Notes under the pieces: model-generated
What the model saw: the letters and a program-made list of their open reading frames with translations, nothing else
Told to the model about the DNA's origin: nothing
The model's database searches: none
Shown: in pieces, positions 8,438 to 16,008 of the stretch
Position numbering within the stretch: position 1 is the stretch's first letter
Layout: each line of letters starts with the position of its first letter
Program-made: the position numbers and the translations under genes
Assembly: GCF_012103215.1 (NCBI RefSeq)
Contig: NZ_JAAVNE010000009.1
Span: 62,001 to 126,000 of the forward strand
Direction: 5' to 3'
DNA from: Falsiroseomonas selenitidurans
Lineage (GTDB): Bacteria > Pseudomonadota > Alphaproteobacteria > Acetobacterales > Acetobacteraceae
DNA: 64,000 bases

Positions 8438-8871
8438 CAGGCGGCGGCCCCGGTCAGCACGGCGATGTCCTCCGCCGGCAGGTCGATCGGCGTGCCGTTG
8501 CGGATGAGTTCGGCGAAACCCTCGTTCGGCGTCATGAAGGTCAGGCAGTAGAGCTTTTCCGCCGTGTCGTTCACCACGACATGCTCGGTGCCGGGGCGCA
8601 GCACGAAGCAGTCGCCGGGGCCGATTGCGGTCTCCACCCCATCGGCATGGGCCTTGCCCGACCCCTTGAGGACGAAGAAGCACTCCTCTGCCACGCTGTG
8701 CGTGTTGGGCGGCGTGCGGCCGCCCGGCGCAAAGATCTCCACCACCAGGGTGAAGGTCACGCCATCCGCCAGCGGGTCGAACAGGCAGGCGAAGTAGTTG
8801 CTGTCACCGGGGGCGATGCGGAAGCCGCGCAGATCGGCGGCACGGCGCGCCAGGACGGGAGCGGGCATCAT
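8437..8871 (-). CDS. Single-domain cupin protein
   Basis: 144 aa (143 if the second of two adjacent ATGs is used). GGAGAA lies 9 bases before 8871; a longer frame to 8934 would run past this site. Cupin motif 1 is a variant (HSVAEECFFVLKGSG, keeping one His and the Glu), and motif 2 reads PGTEHVVVND. A metal-binding role is possible, either as a small dioxygenase or isomerase or as a ligand sensor. It heads the minus-strand group and is divergent from the second NAD(P)H oxidoreductase. No specific function can be assigned. Confidence 0.85.
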   Translation of the reverse strand: MMPAPVLARRAADLRGFRIAPGDSNYFACLFDPLADGVTFTLVVEIFAPGGRTPPNTHSVAEECFFVLKGSGKAHADGVETAIGPGDCFVLRPGTEHVVVNDTAEKLYCLTFMTPNEGFAELIRNGTPIDLPAEDIAVLTGAAA

Positions 8872-8945
8872 CGGCGGCGATTCTCCGTTGCGTTCTCGGC
8901 GGCAAAGGTTGCATGACCGACGCTGCCACCACAAAGGCCCGATGC

Positions 8946-9527
8946 ATGCGCGTGCTGCTGATCCACTGCCACCCCCGCCCGGACAGCTTCTCCGCCGCGC
9001 TGCGCGACGCCGCCCGCGCCGCCCTGGAAGAAGCGGGGCATGAGGTGGAACTGCGCGACCTGTATGCCGAGAGCTTCGACCCGGCGCTGAGCGCGGAGGA
9101 ACGCGGCCGCTACCATGCGGTGACGGACAACCTGCTCGGCGTGGAGGATCATGTCGCCAGCCTGCGCCGGGCGGAGGCGCTGCTGCTGGTCCATCCCACC
9201 TGGTGGTATGGCATGCCGGCCATGCTGAAGGGCTGGTTCGACCGCGTCTGGGCGCCCGGCGTCGCCTTCCGGCTGGGCGAGGGCGCCATCACGCCGCTGC
9301 TGACCAACATCCGCCGCATCGGCGTCATCACCACCTATGGCTCGCCGCGTTGGCTGCTCTGGTATATCGGCCATCCCGACCGCAAGCTGGTGAACCGCGG
9401 CATCCGCCGGCTCTGCGCCCGGGACTGCCGCGTCGATTGGTACACGCTGACCCGGATGGACCATCGCAGCCGCCCGGAATGCGAGGCCTTCCTGGGCCGG
9501 GTCCGCGCCGCGCTGGCGCGCTGGTAG
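8946..9527 (+). CDS. NAD(P)H-dependent oxidoreductase, flavodoxin-like (NQO1/MdaB type), paralogue
   Basis: 193 aa from the ATG at 8946 (MRVLLIHCHPRPDSF). An in-frame ATG at 8913 would add 11 residues; 8946 is preferred because it gives the same length and first strand as the paralogue at 7856-8437. Shared blocks include DLYAESFDPALSAEER, HPTWWYGMPAMLKGWFDRVW and TTYGSPRW. Likely an FMN/FAD quinone reductase. It is convergent with the amidohydrolase gene, with only 5 bases between stops, and divergent from the cupin gene. AAAGG upstream is only a weak ribosome site. Confidence 0.88.
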   Translation: MRVLLIHCHPRPDSFSAALRDAARAALEEAGHEVELRDLYAESFDPALSAEERGRYHAVTDNLLGVEDHVASLRRAEALLLVHPTWWYGMPAMLKGWFDRVWAPGVAFRLGEGAITPLLTNIRRIGVITTYGSPRWLLWYIGHPDRKLVNRGIRRLCARDCRVDWYTLTRMDHRSRPECEAFLGRVRAALARW

Positions 9528-9532
9528 CGGCG

Positions 9533-10864
9533 TCAGCCCGCCACGCCGAGCAGGGCGTCGAGCTCCCGCCAATCCGGCGGCGTCGCCCCCAGCAGCCGCC
9601 CGGCGCGCAGCACCGCGCGGTCCGATTGCGGGCGGGACAGCAGCTCCGTCATGAAGCGGGCGGAGAACAGCACCAGATCCGCCACGGCGCCGACCCGGAT
9701 GCTGCCATGCGCCCCGGCGATGCCCATCGCCTCCGCCGGCCGCAGCGCCGCGGCGGCGGGCCAGTCGCCGAAGGGGTGGTCCAGGTGCAGGATGCGCGTC
9801 GCCTCCCGGAACACCTCCGCCATGTCGAGGTCGCCATAGGCGTAGAAGGGATCGCGCGTGTTGTCGGAGGCGACGGAGACGCGGATGCCGGCCGCCCGCA
9901 TCTCATGCACCAGCGTCACCCCGCGCCAGCGCGGCGTGCGGCCCGCCACGCGGTCCTGCAGGTACATGTTGCACATCGGCAGCACGACGATGTCGATGCC
10001 GGCCTCCGCCACAAGGGCGATCGTCTCCTTCGCGAAGTCTTCCGGCTGGATGGAGAGCGAGCAGCAATGGCCGCACTGGATCTTCCCGCGGAAGCCGCGC
10101 CGCAGTGCGGTCAGCGCGATCTCGCGCAGCGCCCGCGCGCCGGTTTCGCCGGATTCATCGACATGCAGGTCGAGGTCCAGGCCGCGGGCCTCGGCGAGGC
10201 TGAAGAAGTGGTCCAGCTCCGCCTGGAAGGCTTCCGGCAGCGCGTCATGGATGCCGCCGGAATGGCGCGTGACCATGCCGAGCACGCCGCCCGACTCGGC
10301 CACGGTATCGGCCAGCATGGCGCCGTCAGGCCCGGCGAAGCGGTCCAGCGGGCAGATGGAGGACATCTGCAGCGCGATGCGCCCGGCCCATTCCTCCCGC
10401 AGCCGGCGGAAGACGCGCCAGGTGGCCAGGCCATGCGGCAGGTAGGTGTCCAGATGCGTGCGGATGGCGACCGTGCCATGGGCATGGGCGCAGCGCAGCG
10501 CGAAATCCGCACGCGCGGCGATATCGGCCTCGGACCAGGCGGCACCGCGGTCGCCCATCACGGCCGCGATGGCGCCGGCGAAATCGCCCGTCGGGTTGCG
10601 CATGCGCGGCCAGATATGGCCCTTGTCCAGATGCGTGTGCGCATCGACGAAGCCCGGCCACACCTGGCCGCCGCGCATGTCGATGCCGTCCTCCGCCGTG
10701 CCCTGCGGCGCCAGCGCCGCGATGCGGCCGTCCTGCACCCGGATATCAAGCCGCACCAGGCCGTCGGCCTCGGCCGGCGCCGCCAGCCCCTGCAGCAGGG
10801 CGGCCGGGCTGCGGGCGTTGCGCAGCCAGTAGTCGGGGCCGGCGGCGGCGAGTTCGTCCTTCAT
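9533..10864 (-). CDS. Cytosine deaminase-like amidohydrolase
   Basis: 443 aa. The amidohydrolase metal site is complete: Asp74-Ala-His76-Thr-His78 (FVDAHTHLDKGH), a HVDESGET segment, CGHCCSLS and the final SDNTRDPFY, all in the cytosine-deaminase (CodA) branch. It would deaminate a cytosine-like or other cyclic amidine in the cytoplasm. Its ATG overlaps the stop of an ABC permease (ATGA), and permease, ATPase and receptor follow the pyrimidine-precursor importer pattern, so importer and deaminase probably act on the same pyrimidine- or pterin-like molecule. Isocytosine- or creatinine-type deaminase is an alternative. Confidence 0.88.
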   Translation of the reverse strand: MKDELAAAGPDYWLRNARSPAALLQGLAAPAEADGLVRLDIRVQDGRIAALAPQGTAEDGIDMRGGQVWPGFVDAHTHLDKGHIWPRMRNPTGDFAGAIAAVMGDRGAAWSEADIAARADFALRCAHAHGTVAIRTHLDTYLPHGLATWRVFRRLREEWAGRIALQMSSICPLDRFAGPDGAMLADTVAESGGVLGMVTRHSGGIHDALPEAFQAELDHFFSLAEARGLDLDLHVDESGETGARALREIALTALRRGFRGKIQCGHCCSLSIQPEDFAKETIALVAEAGIDIVVLPMCNMYLQDRVAGRTPRWRGVTLVHEMRAAGIRVSVASDNTRDPFYAYGDLDMAEVFREATRILHLDHPFGDWPAAAALRPAEAMGIAGAHGSIRVGAVADLVLFSARFMTELLSRPQSDRAVLRAGRLLGATPPDWRELDALLGVAG

Positions 10865-11721
10865 CGACGTTCTTTCATGGCGCTTTCATGCCAGTGGCGC
10901 AGGCACAGATGGGAGATCAGGCTCATCGCGAGGAAGATCGCGATGCCGGTGAGGGAGACCAGGACCAGGGCGGCGAACATCTTCGGGATCTGCAGCTGGT
11001 AGCCGGCTTCGAGGATCCGGTAGGCGAGGCCGGAGGCACGGCCGCCGGTGCCGGCGACGAATTCCGCGACGATGGCGCCGATCAGCGCCAGCCCGCCGGA
11101 AATCCGCAGCCCGGCCAGGAAATAGGGCATCGCCGTGGGCAGCCGCAGGTAGCGCAGCACCTGCCAGCGGCTGGCGCGGTACAGGCGGAACAGGTCCGTC
11201 AGGTTGTGGTCGGCGCTGTTCAGCCCCAGCGTGGTGTTGGACAGGATGGGGAAGAAGGCGACGATCCAGGCGCAGATCAGCAGCGCGATGCGGATGTCGT
11301 CCACCCAGATGATGATCAGCGGCGCGATGGCGACAACCGGCGTCACCTGCAGGATGACCGCATAGGGGAACAGCGACATCTCGATGATGCGGGACTGCGC
11401 GAACAGCACGGACAGCAGCAGCCCCAGCGCCGCGGCCACGAACAGCGCCGCGAAGGTGATCTGCAGCGTGATGAGCAGGGAGACGGACAGCGAAGGCCAT
11501 TCGCGGATCAGCGTCTGGAACACGCTGACGGGGCCCGGCAGCAGGTAGGGCGGGATCTCATTGATCCGCACCACCGCCTCCCACCCCAGCAGCGCCAGCA
11601 CGCCGATCACGGTCGGCGCCAGGATGCGGAACCAGGTCTCCGCGGTCAGCCCGGCATAGCGCTTCGCCTGGTGTTCGACCGGCGCCTCGGCGGCCTCGTT
11701 GGCGGAAAGGGAGACGCTCAT
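10861..11721 (-). CDS. ABC transporter permease, nitrate/taurine/pyrimidine class (SsuC/ThiX type)
   Basis: 286 aa, about six membrane helices starting near residue 33 (ILAPTVIGVLALLGWEAVV). IPPYLLPGPVSV is typical just after helix 1 in this class, and the coupling loop is LFRLYRASRWQVLRYLRLPTA. The ATG at 11721 overlaps the ATPase stop, and the gene overlaps the amidohydrolase start. Alone it would form a homodimeric channel with the neighbouring ATPase. The longer frame to 11943 runs into the ATPase gene and is not used. Confidence 0.92.
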   Translation of the reverse strand: MSVSLSANEAAEAPVEHQAKRYAGLTAETWFRILAPTVIGVLALLGWEAVVRINEIPPYLLPGPVSVFQTLIREWPSLSVSLLITLQITFAALFVAAALGLLLSVLFAQSRIIEMSLFPYAVILQVTPVVAIAPLIIIWVDDIRIALLICAWIVAFFPILSNTTLGLNSADHNLTDLFRLYRASRWQVLRYLRLPTAMPYFLAGLRISGGLALIGAIVAEFVAGTGGRASGLAYRILEAGYQLQIPKMFAALVLVSLTGIAIFLAMSLISHLCLRHWHESAMKERR

Positions 11722-12509
11722 TCGCCCATGGCCCTGCTGAGTGCGGCGGAGATGTCGCGGCAATGCGCGGCATAGTCGGCGGAGGTCCGGAACACCTCGC
11801 CGCGCGGATAGGGCGCGTCCACCGCCAGATCCTCCACCACCCGCCCGGGGCGGGCCGCCATGACGACGATGCGGCGGGACAGGTACACGCTCTCGAACAC
11901 CGAATGGGTGACGAAGACGGCGGTGAAGCGCTCCGCCTGCCACAGCGTCAGCAGGTCGTTGTTCAGCCGGTGGCGGGTGATCTCATCCAGCGCCGCGAAG
12001 GGCTCGTCCATCAGCAGCAGGCGCGGCTTCGTCACCAGCGCCCGGGCGATGGAGACGCGCATGCGCATGCCGCCCGAAAGGCCGCGCGGGTAGGATTTCT
12101 CGAAGCCCGCCAGCCCGACGGAGGCCAGCGCCGCGGCCGCCCGCCGCTCCGCCTCCGCCCGCGCCATGCCGGCGAGCCGCAGCGGCAGCATCACGTTCTT
12201 CAGCGCGGTGGACCAGGGGGCCAGGGTCGGTTCCTGGAAGACGAAGCCGATATCCCCCGTCTCCCCCCCGCCGGCCATCTCGACGCGGCCGGAGGAAGGC
12301 GGGATCAGCCCCGCCATCATCCGCAGCACGGTGGATTTGCCGCAGCCCGAGGGGCCGAGGAGGGACACGAAATCCCCCCTGGCCACCGTCAGGTCCACGC
12401 CGCGGACGGCGAGCGTCCCGTTGGCATAGCGCTTCGTCACGCCCTCCAGCGAGACGACCGCGGGCGGAGGCGTCACCTCAGCGCCTGTGGTGGAAGCAAG
12501 ATCGAGCAT
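11718..12509 (-). CDS. ABC transporter ATP-binding protein (SsuB/ThiZ type)
   Basis: 263 aa. Walker A GPSGCGKST near residue 52, Q-loop FVFQEPTLAPW, signature LSGGMRMR, Walker B LLLMDEP and switch His in VTHSVFESVYL. It powers the permease at 10861-11721. The start codon has no recognisable Shine-Dalgarno sequence and lies inside the left arm of a long imperfect inverted repeat (12500-12576) that begins right after the receptor gene, which suggests reduced or conditional translation of the ATPase relative to the receptor. Confidence 0.92.
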   Translation of the reverse strand: MLDLASTTGAEVTPPPAVVSLEGVTKRYANGTLAVRGVDLTVARGDFVSLLGPSGCGKSTVLRMMAGLIPPSSGRVEMAGGGETGDIGFVFQEPTLAPWSTALKNVMLPLRLAGMARAEAERRAAAALASVGLAGFEKSYPRGLSGGMRMRVSIARALVTKPRLLLMDEPFAALDEITRHRLNNDLLTLWQAERFTAVFVTHSVFESVYLSRRIVVMAARPGRVVEDLAVDAPYPRGEVFRTSADYAAHCRDISAALSRAMGE

Positions 12510-12576
12510 CGATGCCCGTGGGAGCCATGCGCATGCGTCCTGTGACGTCGGCTTTGCCGGGCATCAATGCACGATC
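12500..12576 (-). promoter_or_regulatory. Long imperfect hairpin covering the ATPase start codon
   Basis: Left arm 12500-12518 and right arm 12558-12576 pair in 17 of 19 positions (minus strand GATCGTGCATTGATGCCCG against CGGGCATCGATGCTCGATC). On the minus-strand mRNA it starts 2 bases after the receptor stop, and the far arm contains the ATPase ATG (12507-12509). It could protect the receptor mRNA end, reduce read-through and hide the ATPase start. Confidence 0.65.
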
Positions 12577-12578
12577 TT

Positions 12579-13598
12579 TCAGGCGAGGCCGACGCGCTTG
12601 TTCACGAACTCCAGGCTGTAGGCCTTGGCGTAGTCGAGGCCCGCCGGGTAGCGGCCGACATCGCGCATGCCTTCGTAGAAGGACTTCCAGCGCGCCTCCG
12701 TCATCGCGCCGATGCCCATGGTCAGCGCGTCGCCGGAAGCGACGATGCCGGCCTGGTTCATCACCTGCACCGCATAGGCGATCTTGGCGTCGTCCATCTC
12801 GGGATTGTCGCGCTTGATGGCGGCATTGGCGCCGGCGACATCCTGGCCCTTCATGTAGGCGGACCAGCCCTCGATCGTCGCGTTGACGAAGCGCTGCACC
12901 AGGTCCTTCTTCTCGTTCACCATGCGCTGCGAGACGTCGATGGTGGTCTGGTAGTTCTGGTAGCCGGCATCGGCGATCAGGAACACCCTGGGCCGCGCGC
13001 CGGCCTGCTGGGCGGCGAAGGGCTCGGAGGAGATGAAGCCCTGCTGGATCGCCATGCGGTCCGCCAGGAAGGGGCCGACATTGAAGGTGTAGGGGCGGAT
13101 CTGCTCGTCCGTGAACCCGAACTTCGCCTTCAGGAAGGGCCAGTAGGTGACGCGGCCGGAGGCGCCGATCAGGATCGGGCGGCCCTTCATGTCCTCGAAG
13201 GAATTGATGCCGTTGCCCTCATGCGTCATCAGGACCTGCGGGTCCTTCTGCATGATCGCGCCGACGGTCAGGAAGGGCAGGCCTTCCCGCACATAGTTCA
13301 GCGCCTGGAAGCCGTTGGACATGATGAAGTCCACCCGGCCGGCCAGCAGCAGCTGCGCCGGGTTCTGCTGCGGGCCGCCCATGCGGATCTCGCACTCGAT
13401 CCCGTGGCGGCGATAGATGCCGGCGGCGACGGCCTGGTAGTAGCCGCCATGTTCCGCCTGGGCGCGCCAGTTGGTCTGGAAGGAGACCTTGTCCAGCGTC
13501 TGGGCCAGCGGCACCCGCGCGCCGGCCACCGCGGTCAGTGCCAGGGCGGTGCCGCCGGTCAGCAGCGCCCGCCGTTCCATCCGATACCGTGTCCGCAT
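12579..13598 (-). CDS. ABC transporter substrate-binding protein, NMT1/THI5-like
   Basis: 339 aa periplasmic receptor. The ATG at 13598 has AGGAGGG 8 bases upstream; a second ATG (13580) lies 6 codons on. Signal peptide with RR (MERRALLTGGTALALTAVAG) cleaved near residue 32. QTNWRAQAEHGGYYQAVAAGIY is close to receptors for pyrimidine or thiamine precursors and riboflavin-like compounds. FDYAKAYS-like residues at the C terminus (LDYAKAYSLEFVNKR) are usual. With the ATPase, permease and deaminase downstream it forms a four-gene uptake-and-deamination unit; a pyrimidine-like ligand is inferred. Confidence 0.92.
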   Translation of the reverse strand: MRTRYRMERRALLTGGTALALTAVAGARVPLAQTLDKVSFQTNWRAQAEHGGYYQAVAAGIYRRHGIECEIRMGGPQQNPAQLLLAGRVDFIMSNGFQALNYVREGLPFLTVGAIMQKDPQVLMTHEGNGINSFEDMKGRPILIGASGRVTYWPFLKAKFGFTDEQIRPYTFNVGPFLADRMAIQQGFISSEPFAAQQAGARPRVFLIADAGYQNYQTTIDVSQRMVNEKKDLVQRFVNATIEGWSAYMKGQDVAGANAAIKRDNPEMDDAKIAYAVQVMNQAGIVASGDALTMGIGAMTEARWKSFYEGMRDVGRYPAGLDYAKAYSLEFVNKRVGLA

Positions 13599-13866
13599 CC
13601 GCCGGTCCCTCCTCGCTTGTCCGCCGCGGCGATGGCCGCCGGGCTTTCGCTGTCCCAGGCCCTGTATCAGGCCACTGTTGCCGGAACAGCAAGGCCCATG
13701 CCAAGTGTACCGCTCCGCCGACCGGCATAGCGCGGGGCGGGTTCGCCGTGAAAGCGGGCAGACGCGACAAAAATGGGCAGGACGGACACCCGGCCTGCCC
13801 TGCCGGCACGGTTCCCCGCGGCCGGCGGTCCTGGCGCCGTGGCACCGGCTTTGCCAGACTGACGCC
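13599..13866. other. Divergent intergenic region between two ABC importer operons
   Basis: 268 bases separate the minus-strand NMT1-like receptor from the plus-strand ATPase. It holds the receptor ribosome site and presumably both promoters, but no convincing -35/-10 pair stands out. A short symmetric segment GGCCTGTATCAGGCC lies near 13657-13671. I looked for a thiamine-pyrophosphate riboswitch and found none of its conserved elements. Confidence 0.5.
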
Positions 13867-14952
13867 GTGACCGACACCACCCCCCATCTGGTCCTAGACC
13901 GGCTGACCAAGCGCTATGGCAGCCAGGCCGCCGTCGACGGCGTGGCGCTGAGCGTCGTGCGCGGCGAATGCATCGCCCTGCTCGGCCCCTCCGGCTGCGG
14001 CAAGACCACCACGCTGCGGCTGGTCGCCGGCTTCATCCTGCCGGATGAGGGCCACATCCTGCTGAACGGCACGGCGATCGAGCACGCGCCGCCGCATCGC
14101 CGGCAGATCGGCATGGTGTTCCAGAACTACGCCCTGTTCCCGCACCTGACCGCCGCCGGCAATGTCGCCTTCGGCCTCGAGATGCGCGACGTGGGCCGGG
14201 CGGAGCGTGACCGGCGGGTGGCGGAGGCGCTGGCCATGGTGGGCCTGGCGCATCTGGCGGACCGCTACCCGGCGCGCATGTCCGGCGGCCAGCAGCAACG
14301 CATCGCCCTGGCCCGCGCCCTGGTGATCCGCCCCGAATTGCTGCTGCTGGACGAACCGCTGTCCAACCTCGATGCCGGGCTGCGGGTGGAAATGCGGGAG
14401 GAGATCGCCCGGCTGCGCCAGGCCGCCGGCATCACCACCCTGTTCGTGACGCATGACCAGGAGGAGGCGCTGGCGCTGGCCGACCGCGTCGCGGTGATGG
14501 ATTGCGGCCGCATTGTCGAATGCGCCGCGCCGGCGGCGCTGACGGAACGGCCGCGCCACCTGTTCACCGCCGGCTTCCTGGGCGCGCGCAGCGTGCTGCC
14601 CGGCCGCGCCGAAGCCGGCGCCTTCCACACCGAGGGCGGCTTCGCGCTGCCCCTGCCGCCGGCCGCGCCCGACCGGCCGAGCCACCTGGTGCTGCGCGCC
14701 GCCCGGCTGCTGCTGCTGCCTGCCGGCGCTGGCCCGGCCGGGGCGCTGGCCCTGCCCGTGGTGGTGGAGGCGGCGACGCGGCTGGATGACAGCATCCACT
14801 ACGAGGTCTCGGCCGGGCCGCACCGCATCCGCGTGCACCGGCCAAGCGCCGAGCCTGCCTTCGCCCCCGGTGCCGCGGTGACGCTGGCCGCGCCGCCCGA
14901 GGCCATCGCCTGGATCGAAGATTTTTCCACAGCAACCGGAGCCGAGCCATGA
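13867..14952 (+). CDS. Spermidine/putrescine-class ABC transporter ATP-binding protein (PotA type)
   Basis: 361 aa. Start is GTG at 13867 with no strong ribosome site; the frame remains open upstream but family similarity begins here (LVLDRLTKRYGSQAAVDGV). Walker A GPSGCGKTT, Q-loop VFQNYALFPHLTA, signature MSGGQQQR, Walker B LLLLDEP, switch His VTHDQEE, then a C-terminal TOBE-like domain from about residue 270. The length and TOBE tail fit the polyamine/iron/opine branch. It overlaps the receptor gene by ATGA and energises the fused permease that follows. The exact ligand is not evident. Confidence 0.92.
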   Translation: MTDTTPHLVLDRLTKRYGSQAAVDGVALSVVRGECIALLGPSGCGKTTTLRLVAGFILPDEGHILLNGTAIEHAPPHRRQIGMVFQNYALFPHLTAAGNVAFGLEMRDVGRAERDRRVAEALAMVGLAHLADRYPARMSGGQQQRIALARALVIRPELLLLDEPLSNLDAGLRVEMREEIARLRQAAGITTLFVTHDQEEALALADRVAVMDCGRIVECAAPAALTERPRHLFTAGFLGARSVLPGRAEAGAFHTEGGFALPLPPAAPDRPSHLVLRAARLLLLPAGAGPAGALALPVVVEAATRLDDSIHYEVSAGPHRIRVHRPSAEPAFAPGAAVTLAAPPEAIAWIEDFSTATGAEP

Positions 14953-15992
14953 CCCTCTCCCCCACCCGTCGTGGCCTGCTGGCCACCGCCGCGCTGGCCG
15001 CGCCTGCCATCTGGGGCCGCGACGCCGTGGCGCAGATCCGCCGCGGCGACGAGCTGACCGTCGGCATCTGGGGCGGCGCGCAGGAACGCATCACCCGGCA
15101 GTACTGCGTCGAGCCGCTGGAGCGGCAGCACGGCGTGAAGATCAACTACGTGCTGGGGGGCACCACGGAGCGCCGCGCGCGCGCCTATGCCGAGCGCGGC
15201 CGGCCCTCCTTCGACCTGCTGTACCTGAACATCTTCGAAAGCCGCCAGGCGGTGAAGGATGGCGTGACGCTGGCGCCTTCCGCCAATGTGCCCAACTTCG
15301 CCAACCTGTACCCGCTGGCCAAGGTCGGCGGCTATGGCGTGGCCTTCAACCCCGTCACCATCGTCTATGACCGCCGCAAGGTGGCCGCACCGATGACGTC
15401 CTGGAAGGATTTCTGGCGCGAGGATCTGAAGGGCAAGGTCATCTGGCCGACCTATCCGGGCGCCCAGGGCACCGCGGGGCTGCTGATGGCGGCCAAGGTC
15501 TGGGGCGGGTCGGAGACCAACATCGACCCGGCCTTCCGCAAGATCGCCGAGCTGAAGCCCTTCGCCGCCATCCAGGGCAGCCAGGACCAGCTCTATGGCA
15601 TGTTCGACCAGCAGGTGGGCGCGGCCTCCGTCGAATTCGGCAGCTTCACCCGCACCTATGCCGAGACCCGCAACCCGAACATCGTGATCGCGGAGCCGGT
15701 GGAGGGCCAGGCGGTGGCGGCGAACTACGCCTGCATCACCGCCGGCACGAAGAACCAGGCGCTGGCCGAGGCTTTCGTGAACCTGCACCTCAGCCCGGAA
15801 TGCCAGACCGCCTATGCGCAGCAGACCTACTACAGCCCGACCATCCGCAACATCAGCCTGCCGCCCGAACTCGCCGCCAAGCTCATCATGGGCGAGGCGG
15901 CGGTGGAGAAGCTGATCGACTTCGACTGGGATGTGGTGATCCGCAACCAGCCGCGTTGGTCCAGCCGCTTCACGCGGGAGATCGCGGGCTGA
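14949..15992 (+). CDS. ABC transporter substrate-binding protein, PotD/polyamine class
   Basis: 347 aa with an RR-containing signal peptide (TRRGLLATAALAAPAIWG), cleaved near residue 29. The fold is the polyamine/iron type: LTVGIWGGAQERITRQY at the start, GGYGVAFNPVTIVYDR, WKDFWREDLKGKVIWPTYPG and WDVVIRNQPRWSSRF at the end. In PotD-like proteins acidic residues clamp polyamine; here the corresponding residues cannot be judged by eye. It overlaps the ATPase start-stop and is followed 16 bases later by a fused permease. Confidence 0.92.
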   Translation: MTLSPTRRGLLATAALAAPAIWGRDAVAQIRRGDELTVGIWGGAQERITRQYCVEPLERQHGVKINYVLGGTTERRARAYAERGRPSFDLLYLNIFESRQAVKDGVTLAPSANVPNFANLYPLAKVGGYGVAFNPVTIVYDRRKVAAPMTSWKDFWREDLKGKVIWPTYPGAQGTAGLLMAAKVWGGSETNIDPAFRKIAELKPFAAIQGSQDQLYGMFDQQVGAASVEFGSFTRTYAETRNPNIVIAEPVEGQAVAANYACITAGTKNQALAEAFVNLHLSPECQTAYAQQTYYSPTIRNISLPPELAAKLIMGEAAVEKLIDFDWDVVIRNQPRWSSRFTREIAG

Positions 15993-16008
15993 GCCTGGCC
16001 TGAATGTG

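Noticed and set aside
13599..13866. TPP riboswitch ahead of the NMT1/THI5-like receptor
   Set aside because: Neither strand shows the conserved CTGAGA or the CTGATCTGGATAATGCCAGCG-like thiamine-box words.
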